Shown piece by piece: positions 45,370 to 57,800 of a stretch of DNA of 64,000 nt. The stretch's first letter is position 1, and every line of letters begins with the position of its first letter. Source of the DNA: Vitellaria paradoxa (taxonomy: Eukaryota; Streptophyta; Magnoliopsida; Ericales; Sapotaceae). Made by a program: the position numbers and the translations under genes. Below the pieces are notes generated by a model that did not search any database, was not told the origin of the DNA, and worked only from the letters and a program-made list of their open reading frames with translations. The DNA is taken from positions 25,926,358 through 25,990,357 of the forward strand of contig CM034236.1 of the NCBI GenBank assembly GCA_019916065.1, written 5' to 3'.

Positions 45370-45553
45370 TAGAGGATCTTGTAGACTTGTCATTATTGGA
45401 TACTTACAGCCAACTATAGAAAGTGTCCTAAGGTTGGGATGTTTACTTGTATGAGAAATAAGTTATTATTTTATATTTTATTTCCTAAGGAGATAGGTTG
45501 TTATGGGCACTGATTAGACTTTTATTAATGTTTACAGCATAGGGTGGGGTAGA

Positions 45554-46108
45554 TGGCGAACCCATGGATTGGTGGTCCCAGTGGATACTAGCACATCAGG
45601 AGGCCTTAGCTAATATTGATATAGAAGAATAGCATTTTATCCAAATGCAAGCCCGAGAGCTAGCTCGATAGAATATTTTAGATACCGTGGGGTCTTGGGC
45701 ACATGGGACGAGACACACCCAGAATATGATTACAAGGGAAAAGGCTGTGTTAGAATTGCTAGTGGCAGAGTGACAGCTGCAACTACTAGACATACCATAG
45801 GCTTTTTCAGGTTTAGTGCATACAATGGTGCAAGAGAGGCCTTAGTATATTAGCCAGTAGCTGGAGAGCCTGCACAACCCGACCCAGCCCAACTGCCATT
45901 CACTTTAGCTCCCCCACCTACTCCTGAGCCAGTAGTAGATCCGGTACCGGATGAGGACCCTAGAGAGCCTATTATTATTGACTTGACTGGAGAGTCAGAT
46001 AGCAACACTGATGGGAGTTCTTTTGAGGAAGATCCAGAGGAGCCTATCTTTATTGACTTGACAGGAGAGTCAGATAGCGATACTGACGGAGGCTCTGCCA
46101 TTGCATAA
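45554..46108 (+). pseudogene. Element G pre-gag ORF with two SIM-like motifs
   Basis: An ORF upstream of gag, starting around ATG 45554 (MANPWIGGP), now has a frame change near 45580, several stops and another frame change near 45860. The first part (ILAHQEALANIDIEE, QMQARELAR) looks helical and charged. The last part is open from 45860 to the TAA at 46106: a Pro-rich segment, then two 25-residue repeats, each containing IDLTGESDSxTDG after an EP-I/F-I lead. Hydrophobic-IDLT followed by acidic/Ser residues matches the consensus of SUMO-interacting motifs. I do not know of an established function for this ORF; it could also be a simple acidic linker. Confidence 0.55.
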
Positions 46109-46467
46109 AAAACTGGGTAGTAGTTGTATATAATTTTGGAATGATAAGTGATAGTGTATATAGTTTTGGGAATGATATTATACAACGCTGGTCTGTGTAT
46201 AGTTTTGGAAATCACCGACCAGTGACAGATGTATATATATCCCAGTGTAGGGATAGACTGACATTTTGGCATATACTTAGGATGATATGTAGATGTAGAA
46301 ATATTTTTGTAAGCTGTTCAGATAACAGTAATGAAAATTCATAATATTATCTAAATGTGTGGTTACTTCTATATATTTCTATTGAGTTGAATACTAAGGA
46401 ATATGAAATTATAAATGTGAGGAAAGTATATTTTGCACCTCACTGTGAATTTAATGTCAGATAAAAT

Positions 46468-47657
46468 ATGGACATTGAACATAATTCTGAGGGAATGGAA
46501 GGAGAGGGCTCAGTTGGTCAGATTCCACCACTAGTGGAGGCTAAAAAGTAACCTGGAGATCAAGGGGATCAGCTTCCAGCACAGAATCAGCCAGATCCCG
46601 TAGAAAGGGTACTTCAAGTTGTAGCTAGATTGGTTGAACTTCAGATGGAGCAGAGGGTCAGACTCGAGGCTCATAGTACTATTTATGAACAATTTCTTAA
46701 GTTGGGACCCACATCTTTCTTCGGTACTGTTAACCCTTTGGAAGCTGAAGATTGGATGAAGAGTATAGAAGTAATTTTTGAGGTAATGAAAATTGCTGAT
46801 GAGGACAAAATCATTCTAACAACATTTATGTTGAAGGATCAAGCTAGACTTTGGTGGGAAGCTACTAAAAGGTTGTCAGTTGTTGTAATAACTTGGAATC
46901 GATTTCGTGATGCCTTCAATGATAAGTACTTTCCTCAGTCGTATCGACATGAAAAGGAACAGGAGTTTATTACTCTACGGAAAGGGAAGATGTCCGTTGT
47001 AGAGTATGAAACTCAATTTACTGCCTTATCCAAATTTACTCCAGAGCTAGTGCCAACAGAAGATGCAAAATGTCAGAGATTTTAGCAGGGATTGGAGCTT
47101 TCTATCAGATCCCGAATTTCTACTTTTGAGTTGAGAAGTTATGGAGATTTGGTAAATAAGGCAAAGTTGTGGAAAAAGATGTTTGGGAGGCAATTGGAAG
47201 GCGAGAACAATCCAAAAAGGCTAGATTTGACTTGTCAGCTTCTCGGAGGATAGAAGGTGAATCTTCCAGATAAAGAAGTCAATATCCCTAGAATTATAGA
47301 GGTTCAGGTCAATCAAGGGGAAGTAGGAGTGTCAGTTATGGTAGGACTCGAGAACAGAATTCCAGGCAGACACCATCGGGTTCGCGAGGGGTAGATGTTG
47401 GAGAAAGGCTGAGAAATGTGGTATGCTTTAGGTGTGGGGCCACAGGACATTATGCCAGTGACTGTACTATTCCGCGGCCTTTTACCTGTTTTCGATGTGG
47501 TCAGGAGGGGCATATTTCCATGAATTGTCCTACCTTATCTACTCTAGCAACCTCTGTGGCTAGTGCAATTGGTGGTAACAAGGCTTCCTCAGTAGCTCCA
47601 CAGAGGGTAGAGAAGCGACCAGGAGATCTCACTCACAGGCTCGGGTCTATGTTATGA
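46468..47657 (+). pseudogene. Element G gag
   Basis: From MDIEHNSEGMEG at 46468. One stop near 46549, then the gag core (FFGTVNPLEAEDWMKSIEVI, LKDQARLWWEATKRL, FNDKYFPQSYRHEKEQEF), a TAG at 47083 and a frameshift near 47220. Two CCHC knuckles (CFRCGATGHYASDC and CFRCGQEGHISMNC) lie at about 47424-47528. It would be the particle protein. Confidence 0.87.
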
Positions 47658-48394
47658 CTCATCAAGATGCTCAAGCAACTCCTGATGTTGTTACAGGTAT
47701 GCTTTCCATTACAGGCAAGCTTGCTCGTGCACTAATAGATTCAGGTTCTACCCATTCTTTTGTTTCCCAAGCATTCTGCATACATTTAGGACAACCACTC
47801 TCCCAGTTAGATTCTGTGTTAGTGGTAGCTACGCCTACTGGAGATACAATGTTAGCACAAGACGTATATAGAAACTGTGTGGTATGGATAGCTGGCAAGG
47901 ATCTAGTTGTTGACTTGATACCCTTGAACATATGTGACTTTGACATTATTTTGGGTATGGATTGGTTGTCAATATACCATGCTTCTATTGACTGCTTTAC
48001 CAAGGAAGTGATGTTTAAAGTCCCAGGAGAACTGGATTTAGTGTTTTGTGGTGACCGTAAGGTGTTGCCTAATTGTTTGATATCAGGATTAAAAGCTAGA
48101 AAATTGTTGAACAAGGGATGTTTAGGAATGATTGCCTATATGGTAGATGTTAGAAAGCCTGAGGCTAAGCCTAATGATCTACCAATTGTGTGTGAGTACC
48201 ATGATGTGTTTCCTGATGAGTTGCCAGGAGTGGTCCTAGACAGAGATGTTGAATTTACTATTGAGTTGTTACCTGGAACTACACCAATTTCAATTGCACC
48301 TTACAGAATGGCACCTGTTGAGTTGAAAGAATTGAAAGTTCAATTACAAGATTTATTAGACAAAGGTTTTATTCGACCTAGTGTGTCTCCATGA
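47654..48394 (+). pseudogene. Element G protease and start of RT
   Basis: The protease active site reads ALIDSGSTHSFVS (near 47730), followed by DFDIILGMDWLS. The frame continues into the RT N-terminus (APYRMAPVELKELK) and ends at a TGA (48392) where this family normally has Trp (SPWGAPV). Confidence 0.87.
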
Positions 48395-49441
48395 GGAGCA
48401 CCTGTCTTATTTGTGAAGAAGAAAGATGGTACCATGAGGTTATGTATTGATTACCGTCAACTGAATCGAGTAACGGTAAAGAATAGGTATCTATTACCCA
48501 GAATTGATGATTTATTTGATCAATTGCAAGGTGCTACTGTGTTCTCAAAGATTGATTTGAAATCTGGATACTATCAGATTAAGGTAAGAGATAGTGATGC
48601 ACCTAAGACAGCCTTCCGAACCAGATATGGACACTATGAATTTCTTGTTATGCCTTTTAGACTAACTAATGCATTAGCTATTTTCATGGACTTGATGAAT
48701 CGGGTATTTAAACCCTACCTTGATGTCTTCGTGATTGTTTTTATTGATGATATTTTGGTTTACTCAAAGAGTAAGAAAGAGCATGCGCAACATCTTAGAA
48801 TGGTTTTACAAACCTTGCAGGAAAAACAATTGTTTGCAAAGCTTAGTCAGTGTGAATTTTGGTTAGATCAAGTAATATTCTTGGGTCGTGTGATTTCAGA
48901 TAATGGTATCAGTGTTGATCCTAAGAAGGTTGAGGCAGTTTTGAATTGGGAGCATCCAACTAGTGTGATCGAAGTGCGTAGTTTTCTTGGGTTAGCAGGG
49001 TATTATCGTCGTTTCATTCAAAACTTTTCTTCCATTGCATCACCTATTACATGATTAACTCGTAAGGATGTTAAATTTGAATGGAATGATAGTTGTGAGA
49101 AAAGTTTTCAGGAATTAAAGACTAGGTTGACTACCGCTCCAGTGTTGGCACTTTCTTCAGGTATGGTGGATTTGTAATTTATAGTGATGCTTCACGCTAA
49201 GGGTTAGGATGTGTTCTAATGCAAAATGGAAGGGTAATTGCATATGCTTCGAGGCAATTAAGATCTCATGAACAAAATTATCCAACCCATGATTTGGAAT
49301 TAGCTGCAGTTGTATTTGCTTTGAAGTTATGGAGGCATTATTTGTATGGTGAGGCTATTGATATTTACACTGATCATCAAAGCTTGAAGTATTTGTTTAC
49401 TCAGAAAGAGCTGAATTTGAGACAGAAGATGGTTAGAGTTA
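48395..49441 (+). pseudogene. Element G reverse transcriptase-RNase H
   Basis: RT motifs include [32 protein letters not shown] and the catalytic FIDDILVYS (near 48745). The MPFGLTNAPATF motif is altered to [12 protein letters not shown]. Stops occur at about 49052 and 49174-49200, with a small deletion at the start of RNase H; RNase H continues as [20 protein letters not shown] and [13 protein letters not shown] frameshift at about 49450 joins it to the next ORF. Confidence 0.88.
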
Positions 49442-51120
49442 TTGAAGGATTATGATTGCAGTATCCACTATCACCCAGGTAAAGCAAATGTGGTAGCGGA
49501 TGCTCTGAGTCGTAAGACTATGGAAACACTAGCTTGTAATAAGTGTTGGAGGATTCACACATTTAATGACTTAACATATATGGGTGTGGAGCTAGCTATG
49601 ATAAGAATAGATACGTTAATTGCTCAAATTAGGGTGAAACTATTACTACTCGATCGTATTAAGAAGTTACAATTAGAAGATGCCCAATTACAGAAAATTT
49701 GGAAACAAATGGTAGACAATACCCAGACAAATTTTGTGGTTAGGGAAGATGGGTTACTCTGTTATGGTAGTAGAGTCTGTGTACCAGAAAACTCAGAATT
49801 AAAAAGGGAAATTTTGGATGAGGCACACCATTCTCCTTATGTTATGCATCCTGGGCGTACAAAGATGTATCGAGATTTGCGAGAACATTACTGGTGGTCT
49901 GGTGTGAAACGAGAAATTAAAGATTTTGTTGTTAGGTGTTTGACTTGTCAACAAGTAAAAGCGGAACATCAAAGTCCTGCTAGGTTACTACAGCCACTCC
50001 CTATTCCAGAATGGAAGTGGGAACATATTACTATGGATTTGATTGTTGGATTGCCACGTACTCAAAGAAGTTTTGATTCTATTTGGGTGATTGTTGATAG
50101 GTTAACCAAGTCAGCTCATTTCTTATCTGTGAAATCTAATTATACGACTGATAAGTATGTTGCATTGTATGTTAAGGAGATTGTGAGGTTGCATGGTGCA
50201 CCTGTGTATATTGTGGCTGATAGAGACCCAAAATTTACGTCTAGATTCTAGCCTAGTTTACAACAAGCTATGGGAACGACTCTAAAATTTAGTATTGCAT
50301 TTCATCCTCAAACAGATGGACAATCTGAGAGAACAATTCAGACCTTAAAGGACATGCTACAAGCTTGTGTGTTAGAATTTAAGGGAAATTGGGATGATCT
50401 GTTGCCATTGATGGAATTTGCTTATAATAATAGTTTTCATTCCAGTATTGGCATGGCACCATTTGAAGCTTTGTATGGCCGTAAGTGTAGAACACCAATT
50501 TGTTGGAATGAAGTGGGGGAAAGGAAATTACTTGGGCCAGAACTAGTACAGGACACAGTAAATAAAGTAAAGGTGATCCGAGATAGATTGAAAATAGCCC
50601 AGAGTCGTCAGAAAAGCTATGCAGATAACCGTAGACGAGGGTTAGAATTCGTTGTGGGTGATAAAGTATTTCTCAAAGTTTCTCCCTGGAAAGGTGTACT
50701 AAGATTTGGAAATAAGGGAAAATTAAGTCCTCGCTACATTGGGTCGTACGAGATTATACAAAGAATTGGGGAAACTGCATACAGATTGGCTCTACCTCCA
50801 GAATTATCTAGACTTCATGATGTGTTCCATGTATCAATGTTGCGTAAGTACATTCTTGATCCTTCTCATGTATTATCCTCTCACCCAATTGAACTGAAAG
50901 AAGATCTATCTTATACGGAGGAGCCGGTGCAAAGTTTGGATAGAAGGGATCAAGTTTTGCGAATAAGATAATACCATTAGTGAAAGTATTATGGAAAAGT
51001 CACACTGTGGAGGAGGCCACTTGGGAAAGTGAGGAGAATATGCGAAAACAATACCCATATTTATTTCCACCAGGTAAGAATTTCCAGGACGAAATTTTTT
51101 TAAGGAGAGGAGAATTGTGA
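49442..51120 (+). pseudogene. Element G integrase with chromodomain-like C-terminus
   Basis: The tether VVADALSRK is followed by the zinc-binding region (H in HHSPYVMHPG, CLTCQQVK) and the catalytic acidic residues at TMDLIVGLP, VADRDPKFTS and DGQSERTIQTLK. A TAG at 50249 splits the core. The C-terminal GPY/F-type region (VGDKVFLKVSPWKGVLRFG) and a chromodomain-like end follow; one A is missing near 50966, which shifts the frame before EEATWESEENM. In that shifted frame the stop is the TGA at 51118-51120, so the polyprotein would end three bases inside the 3' LTR. Confidence 0.87.
51101..51115 (+). other. Element G polypurine tract
   Basis: TAAGGAGAGGAGAAT directly precedes the 3' LTR and overlaps the last codons of integrase. 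Confidence 0.8.
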
Positions 51121-52791
51121 CACCTTGAATTTTTATTTTGTGCAAAAAGTTTATTATTATTACTTTTAATTTAATTTCTATGATTTGAAATTTTAATTTC
51201 ATATTATTATCAAATTATATAGTTTTAATTAATTAATTGAATTAATAATACATAACTATTATATATTAAATTAATGGATAAATTTGTGTGTATAGCCATA
51301 TGGCAATTGTTTAAGGCATGATGGCCTGGGGTAATAGGGGGGCTATGTGCCCATGTGCTGACCAAAAAATAAATAACTAAAATTTAAGGCTTGGCAAGCA
51401 AGCTTGCTCGGCCAAGCTTATATATATATATAGGTGTGCTTTGGGTTTAAAAGAAAGAATCTAGAGAAGGGAGGAACCGAGAGGGACCGCACGGAGGAAG
51501 GAAGAGGAAAAAAAAGTGAGGGAAAAAGGAGGAAATCTTGGGAAATTTTGGCGCGAAAATTGAGGTAAGTTATTTTGTTAAACTAAAATCAATTTTTTTA
51601 TATAAATATATATGTACCTTTTCTTTTGGGTTAGATAAATTAAATATAAGGAGGGTAGGATGGTTATGTTTTATTTACTTTTTTTATTAATTCAGAATAA
51701 GTTTTAAGTATTTAATGTCTAATTTGTATATTTTATTGGGCTAAAAATTAGGATCCAAGGATAATCAGCAGCCACCACCTCAGTAAATTGATTTTCGCAG
51801 GATATCTGCTGTCCAGGTGGGTGCATTAAACTTAAAAATAAAAGTTATTAAATATGAATAGCAAAATTTTATTTATTTATTGCCGAACATTCAAGTTGCT
51901 AAATTTTGCTCGCTACCCATAAATTATTGCATGTTAGTGGAGAATCGTGGTTATTTGTGAGATAATAAATTTGAGAAATAATATTTTTTTTTGTGAAAAA
52001 ATAATAATAATAATACAATGTTACGTATCAGCATGAGTTGCGTGCATTACACTTGCATTATTGTCAAATGGGACCAGGCCAGATGGGGCCAGAAATTAAT
52101 AATATGCGGCTAGATGGGGTCGAAAAAAAATATATAGCCAGATGGGGCTAATGGGACAAGCTAAATTAAAGTCACTGTCCACCGTTGAGCGCTCAACTCA
52201 TGGGCCAGATGGGGCCAAATGTGTGTTACATTATCATTTAAATTATTTATTATGCAAATGTGCTACGATATGGCCAGTTGGGGTCTAGTGATGATAAATT
52301 GTGTATTGAGATATTTTTTTAGATGTGGCACAATTAATTAAAGATGTGTTAGTTATGGGATAATTATTGATATAATTGCTGTAATGTTTTTATTTTTTTC
52401 TTGGTGCATATTTTATATCTTTTATTTTAAGTATAATACCTCAACTGAGTGTGTGACACTCATACCCAAATTTACACATTTCAGGTTGAATTTAGAAGTG
52501 GCTGCAAGAGATTAGAAGAGAACCTGAGTTGTTTATCTTATCTTTTAATTTTGTGTTTAAGGTTTTGTATAAGTGATCTAAGGCTAGATGGTGTCAGATT
52601 AATACTTGGTTAATTAAGTCTTATGGGTTGTAAGTTTATGTATGTTGGAGCTTCATGAATAATTTCTATTTGCCTTGTTGTTTTAAATTTTACATGTTGA
52701 GATAATATTGATATATTATATTTAGGTAGAGAATTTGATAACATCCACCCTATTTAAGGGATTAAATGTAACCTAAAATAGGGATGTGACA
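51116..52791 (+). repeat. Element G 3' LTR
   Basis: 1676 bp. Relative to the 5' LTR it has about 70 extra bp near 52140-52210, including the perfect 14-bp palindrome GTTGAGCGCTCAAC. The TATATA box is at 51419-51432. Confidence 0.92.
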
Positions 52792-52796
52792 ATGGG

Positions 52797-53979
52797 CGTC
52801 CCACACCTACCTTGGGTGCCCAAGATGACTCTTCGAGCAAACTTTTGTAATAAAGTTCGAATTGTAAATTTACCATTATAACCTTGAATTATATATTATT
52901 ATAAATAGGATGAATTCCGATGTACTAGGGTTTGGAACCCTACACAACCTTTACGTATTGTTTGAGAGAGTTGTTTGAAGATTCTACGCTACTTCAACAC
53001 TTAGGTTTAGTTGTTTTTGCCTTTATTTTGGATTATAGAGGCTTCATTTCATCCTCGTACTAAGATTTTCTCTTGTAAGTTTGATTTTTATTAAGTTTAA
53101 TTGAAGTTCATTACTTTCTTGTTATTCATATTCATCATTTACACTTTCGCAATCACTTCGTATGACTTCATCTTCGCTTGTTTCTGTTTGATTTGGTTTC
53201 AAAAGTGCCTAAAACTACGTTGATATATTTTGTTTTCGTGCTTTGTTGCATGATTAAGATGATTTTCTTTTTGAAAGGCTCTATTCATACTTTCGCAATG
53301 CTAGGCTAGGGTTTTTCTTGGTTTTAACCTATGAATGTAATCGAATTGAAGGAGTTGAACTCGGATAGTTCGAACTGAAATTTGTTTATCATTTGTTGAA
53401 TAAAAATGTAAGGATCGTAATTCTAGATTAACTTTCAAAAACGAATCACCTGTGACGAAGTTGAACCTCGGTTAGAAGCGTGTAAATCGAAGGTCAATTC
53501 CATGTCCCGGTGACTTCGAACTTGATTTCAAAACCCTTGATTAGCGATCTCCTTATGAAAAAGGGTTTTTGACTATTAAATCTTCCGACCTAATATTACA
53601 GGTGTTAGAATTAGGTTGTGTTACCTACATATCCGAATTCAGCCTTCGAGGACATTACAGGATTAGGTTAAAGCCAAGTGTTTTGATTCACATAGTTCGT
53701 TTAAGTTTATAAATTGATTCCTTTTTGTAGTGTTTCGTCTTTTGTTTAATTTTTGTTTGAAATTTTCAAGTCATCTTTATAAATCCCTACTCAAAAATAC
53801 CAAAAAGATTTTCTTCTTTTCTCTTTAAAGAAAATTTTGCAAGTGCTTTCAGAACTTAGTTTTCTGAAAATTAGTCACACTCTTGCTCCCTATGGAAGAT
53901 GACCTAGGACTCACCTAGACTAAACTTAACCAACCTCTTATACTTGAGAGTGAGCCACTACCAAATTAGAGAGCGGTCA
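52797..53979 (+). repeat. Element F 5' LTR, second part
   Basis: It continues from the G insertion point with the rest of the third GGGCG unit, then the TATA box, transcribed region and the end GAGCGGTCA. Both parts together make about 1.64 kb. A typical GTTTGATTTT-rich transcribed leader follows the TATA box. Confidence 0.82.
52900..52907 (+). promoter_or_regulatory. TATA box of element F LTR
   Basis: TATAAATA, canonical, about 75-100 bp downstream of the third GGGCG/GGGTGCCC unit, mirroring the palindrome-then-TATA order in A, B and C. Element G now separates it from most of U3. Confidence 0.65.
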
Positions 53980-53985
53980 ATTTTT

Positions 53986-54003
53986 TGGCGCTGTTGCCAG
54001 GGA
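53986..54003 (+). other. Element F primer binding site
   Basis: TGGCGCTGTTGCCAGGGA starts 6 bases after the LTR end; it is the same class as in A, B and C. Confidence 0.85.
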
Positions 54004-54221
54004 GCAACTGTGTGTGTGTGCGGAACTCGGAGAGCTTGTGGATGAAAGGACTCCCTAACACGGTTACATTTGGATTTCCAGGTGACATCGCTCCTTTTTT
54101 TTCTTGTGTACATTGCATTTTCATTTTGTTTTCTTGTCTTTAGTTCTAGGATTTCTTTTAGATAATTGTAAAAAAGAAAATAAACAAACAAACAAACAAA
54201 CTTAGGATATTTGTTATTTGC

Positions 54222-55832
54222 ATGCTATTAAGGTCAGGTAGGTTGGTCGTAGCCAAGTCTGAACGAGGAGATCCCTCATACCTTCCTGAATCTATTGCAA
54301 CAACTTCACTTTCCACAGTCTCACTCACCATATCATCTTTTCACTCAATGGCAGAACTAAGAGCGGAGGGTAGCGTGCATGGGGACAATGATCCCCAAGA
54401 GGTTCCAAGTTTCATTCCCTTGAGAGATCACCTTAACCCTGTTAGGCAAACTACACCTTCATGTATAATCTTGCCGTTGAATAGGGGGAACTTCACTCTT
54501 AGGCCAGGAATCATTAAACTTCTTCCTACTTTCCATGGCCTTGATTCTAAAAATCCCTACAACCATCTCAGGGAGTTTGAGGAAGTGAGCAACATGTGTG
54601 TTGATCACAATACCAATGAGGACATAGTATATCTTCAACTCTTCCCCTTCTCCCTAAAGGACAAAGCCAAGTTCTGGCTTAATTCCCTTTGCCCCCATTC
54701 TATTGGAATGTGGTGTGTAATACAGACTGAGTTCCTTAAGAAATATTTCCTAACCAAGAAAACTCAGTACTACAGGCGACAGATTACCACTTTTTCTTGC
54801 AAACTCAATGAGAATTTCTGTCGAGCCTCGGAAAGGTTTAAGGACCTCTTGATGGCTTGTCCTCACCATGATTTTGAACCATGGAGGTTAGTGAGCATCT
54901 TCCATGAATCCCTAACTCCTAGTCTTAAGCAACTAGTTTCTACCATGTGCAATGGTACCCTGTTTGATAAGATTACGGAAGATGCCATGGACTTCTTTGA
55001 CATGGTGGCCGAGGACTCTAATGATTGGGAAATTGGACCACCTTCTTCCTTGGAGCATAGAAATCCTACACCTAGTAGGCAATTGGAGTTGAGTGAGAGC
55101 AATGATTTGCGAGCTAGGTTAGCTGCATTGCAACATAAGCTCGATTATTTAGAGCTTAAGAATAAAGTGAAGTTAGTTGAGGCAAATGTGATTTGCATTG
55201 CATGTGACCAGATGGGGCATGATGCTAATTCGTGCCCCGAAATACCCTTACTGAGAGAGATTGCCTACAGTCAAGCCTATGTCAATAACACCCCTAACCG
55301 CCTATTTCACAATAGGGGCCAAGGAAACATCTCATACCCACAAGGTAGGAATGTCACTTATCCAGGGGGAAACCAATCTTCCAATGCTTATCCTCCCGAG
55401 TGGAAGAACCATCCTGGTTTCTCATGGAGGAATGATAATTCAGGTCAGTCACTTCAGCCACCACCTCCTTTGCCACCACCCCAATACCAATAACCCAGTT
55501 CTATTGCATACCAACCTCCACATAAGAGACCTCTTGAGGACACTCTTAACCAATTTATACAACAACAGCTAAACATCAACAACCAAGTGACCTGGGCTTT
55601 AGATGACATTGGGGGTCAAGTTTCCAAGTTGACACAGGCTATGAGTACCACTCAGAGTGGTAAACTCCCGTCACAACCTTTTCCCAACCCGAAAGGCCAG
55701 GCGAACATGACTGAGTCATCGACCTCGGGTGCCACCCCCCATGAGCAAGTTCAATTTGTCACCACTTTGCGGAGTGGTAAAATCATTCAAAAGCCTATTG
55801 ACCCTAGAGCCAATGCCCTTGTGAGAAGTTAG
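54222..55832 (+). pseudogene. Element F gag
   Basis: From MLLRSGRLVVAKSE at 54222; the first 423 codons are open, with one stop at 55491 (TAA) and a frame break near 55818. The order is an N-terminal region, gag core (residues about 105-240, LLPTFHGLDSKNPYNHLREF, MACPHHDFEPWRLVSIF), a leucine-rich helix (LRARLAALQHKLDYLELKNK), a CCHC knuckle (CIACDQMGHDANSC) and a Pro/Gln-rich tail. It is the best preserved Athila gag in the window and shows what A has lost. Confidence 0.88.
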
Positions 55833-57283
55833 GTCTAAAGGGTAGCGGGCAGGTTGAAAAGGAGAGTAATGGAGAGGAAAAAGAGAAGGAGAAGGGGAGA
55901 GTGGAAGTTGAGGAAGAGAATGGAGGGATCGAAAAAGAGAGTGAGGAGGAAACTAGTGAGAGACCTTTGGTTAGGCCAATTGACCATTCTGTTGAACACA
56001 TGCCTAAACCACCTTTCCCTCAGAGATTAGCAAAGGGTAAGAATGAGATGTTGAGCTCTGAAATTTATGAGATGTTCAAACAAGTAAGAATCAATATCCC
56101 ATTACTTGAGGCTATCAAGCAAAATCCCTCATATGCTAAATTCCTCAAGGATATGTGCACCGTAAAGAGAAAGCTCAATGTCAAGGAAAAAGCTTTCTTG
56201 ATGGAACAAGCGAGTGCCATAATCTAGCATGACACACCCCCCAAGTACAAGGATCCTAGATGTCTAACCATTTCATGCATCATAAGGAATCACATTGTTG
56301 ATAGAGCTCTACTTGACCTAGGTGCTAGTGTCAACCTTTTACCTTACACTGTTTACCAGCAACTAGGCTTAGGTGAACTGAAACCCACCAGGGTGACATT
56401 ACAATTGGCTGACCAATTAGTTAAAATGCCAAGGGGTGTGGTGGAGGATGTATTGGTCCAAGTAGACAAGTTCTACTTTCCAGTTGACTTCATTGTGTTG
56501 GACACCCAACCTATTCTAAATCCTGCCCAATCTATTCCAGTCATCCTTGGTAGACCCTTCCTTGCTACGTCTAATGCTATGATCAATTGTAGGAGTAGGG
56601 TCATGAAACTTTCTTTTGGAAATATGACTTTGGAAATGAACATCTTTGGGGTAGGAAAACAGATGGGGGAGTTTAAGGATGTTAGGAAGATGGATGTGAT
56701 CCATGCTTTGAGTGAGGAATACTTTGAGAAGGCTTACTTGGAGGATCCCTTAGAGCGTGCCTTAGTAAGGAGTGAAAGATTTGAAGTGCTGGATGGAGAA
56801 AATTTTAGGGATGTTGGAGATTTGATAGATGCTAGGGAGGAAGCTATGGTAGTTAGTGCTTGGGTGCCGGTGTTTGACCCCTTAGAACCATCTTTGACCA
56901 AACCTAAGCCATCAGTAGAATGTCCTCCCTGTCCTTCTAGGAAACCATTATCGAGTAAACTTAAGTATGTATTCCTAGGGGAGGGAGAGACATTCCCGGT
57001 AGTTGTGTCTGCAAGTCTAGAGAAAACACAAGAAGTAAGGTTGTTGGCAGTGTTGAGTGCTCACCGTCGAACACTAGGTTGGACTGTGGCTGATCTTCAA
57101 GGTATTAGACCATTAGTATGTTCTCATCATATATACCTCGAGGATGATGCTAAACCGGTGAGGCAAATGCAACGAATGTTAAACGCCAACATGAAGGAAG
57201 TAGTGAAAGGGGAGGTGCTTAAGTTGCTTGATGCGGGTATCATTTACCCCATCTCTGATTTGAAGTGGGTGAGTCCTACTTAG
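55833..57283 (+). pseudogene. Element F gag-protease linker and protease
   Basis: A Glu/Lys-rich linker (55840-55970) precedes the protease. The protease has an intact active site (LLDLGASVNLLPY, near 56310-56350) and the long spacer (VILGRPFLATSNA, LSEEYFEKAYLEDPLERAL) up to WVSPT. Stops at 56225 and 57281 replace Gln found in A. The linker is in a different frame from gag because of a one-base loss near 55818. Confidence 0.87.
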
Positions 57284-57800
57284 GTGGTTCCTAAGAAGTC
57301 CGGTGTCACTGTGGTTGAGAATGAGAAAGGTGAGTTAGTGCCTCAACGCACCCAAACTAGGTGGCGTTTGTGCATTGATTATAGGTGATTGAATGCGGTG
57401 ACCTAGAAGGACCATTTTCCACTTCCCTTTCTAGACTAAGTGCTTGAGAGAGTAGCGGGAAAGTCTTTCTATTGCTTCTTAGATGGGTACACAGAATATA
57501 ATCAGGTTGAGATAGCACTAGAGGATCAAGAGAAGACCACTTTCATATGCCCATTTGGAACTTTCGCGTATAGACGCATGCCATTTGGGTTATGTAACGC
57601 ACTTGTGACTTTTCAAAGGTGTGTGATGAGCATTTTTAGTGATATGGTCAAGCGGTTCTTGGAGGTGTTTATGGATGATTTCTCCATCTATGGAGAAACA
57701 TTTGACAAGTGCTTGACTAACCTTGAGAAGGTGTTAGTGCGATGTGAGGAGAGTAATTTGGTGCTAAACTGGGAAAAGTGCCATTTTATGGTACAACAGG
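57284..57800 (+). pseudogene. Element F reverse transcriptase, first part
   Basis: RT begins VVPKKSGVTVVENEKGE and continues through LCIDYR, CFLDGYTEYNQVEIA, RRMPFGLCNALVTFQRC and the catalytic FMDDFSIYG (near 57670). Stops lie near 57386, 57404 and at 57437. The solo LTR cuts it directly after HFMVQQ. Confidence 0.88.

Larger units (their letters stand above)
43745..52791 (+). mobile_element. Element G: Tekay/Del-type chromovirus (Ty3/Gypsy)
   Basis: 9047 bp with LTRs of 1604 and 1676 bp (TGTGACACC...GGGATGTGACA), duplication ATGGG on both sides (43740-43744 and 52792-52796), an initiator-Met-type PBS, a pre-gag ORF, gag, protease, RT-RNase H, integrase with a chromodomain-like end, and a PPT. 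The lineage call rests on the integrase C-terminus (LPPELSRLHDVFHVSMLRKY, then EEATWESEENMRKQYPYLF), the double zinc knuckle and the PBS. All ORFs contain stops or frameshifts. Confidence 0.88.

Noticed and set aside
45850..46272. 140-codon minus-strand frame opposite the SIM-like ORF
   Set aside because: It is the antisense shadow of the repeat; the sense frame has the proper context between LTR and gag.
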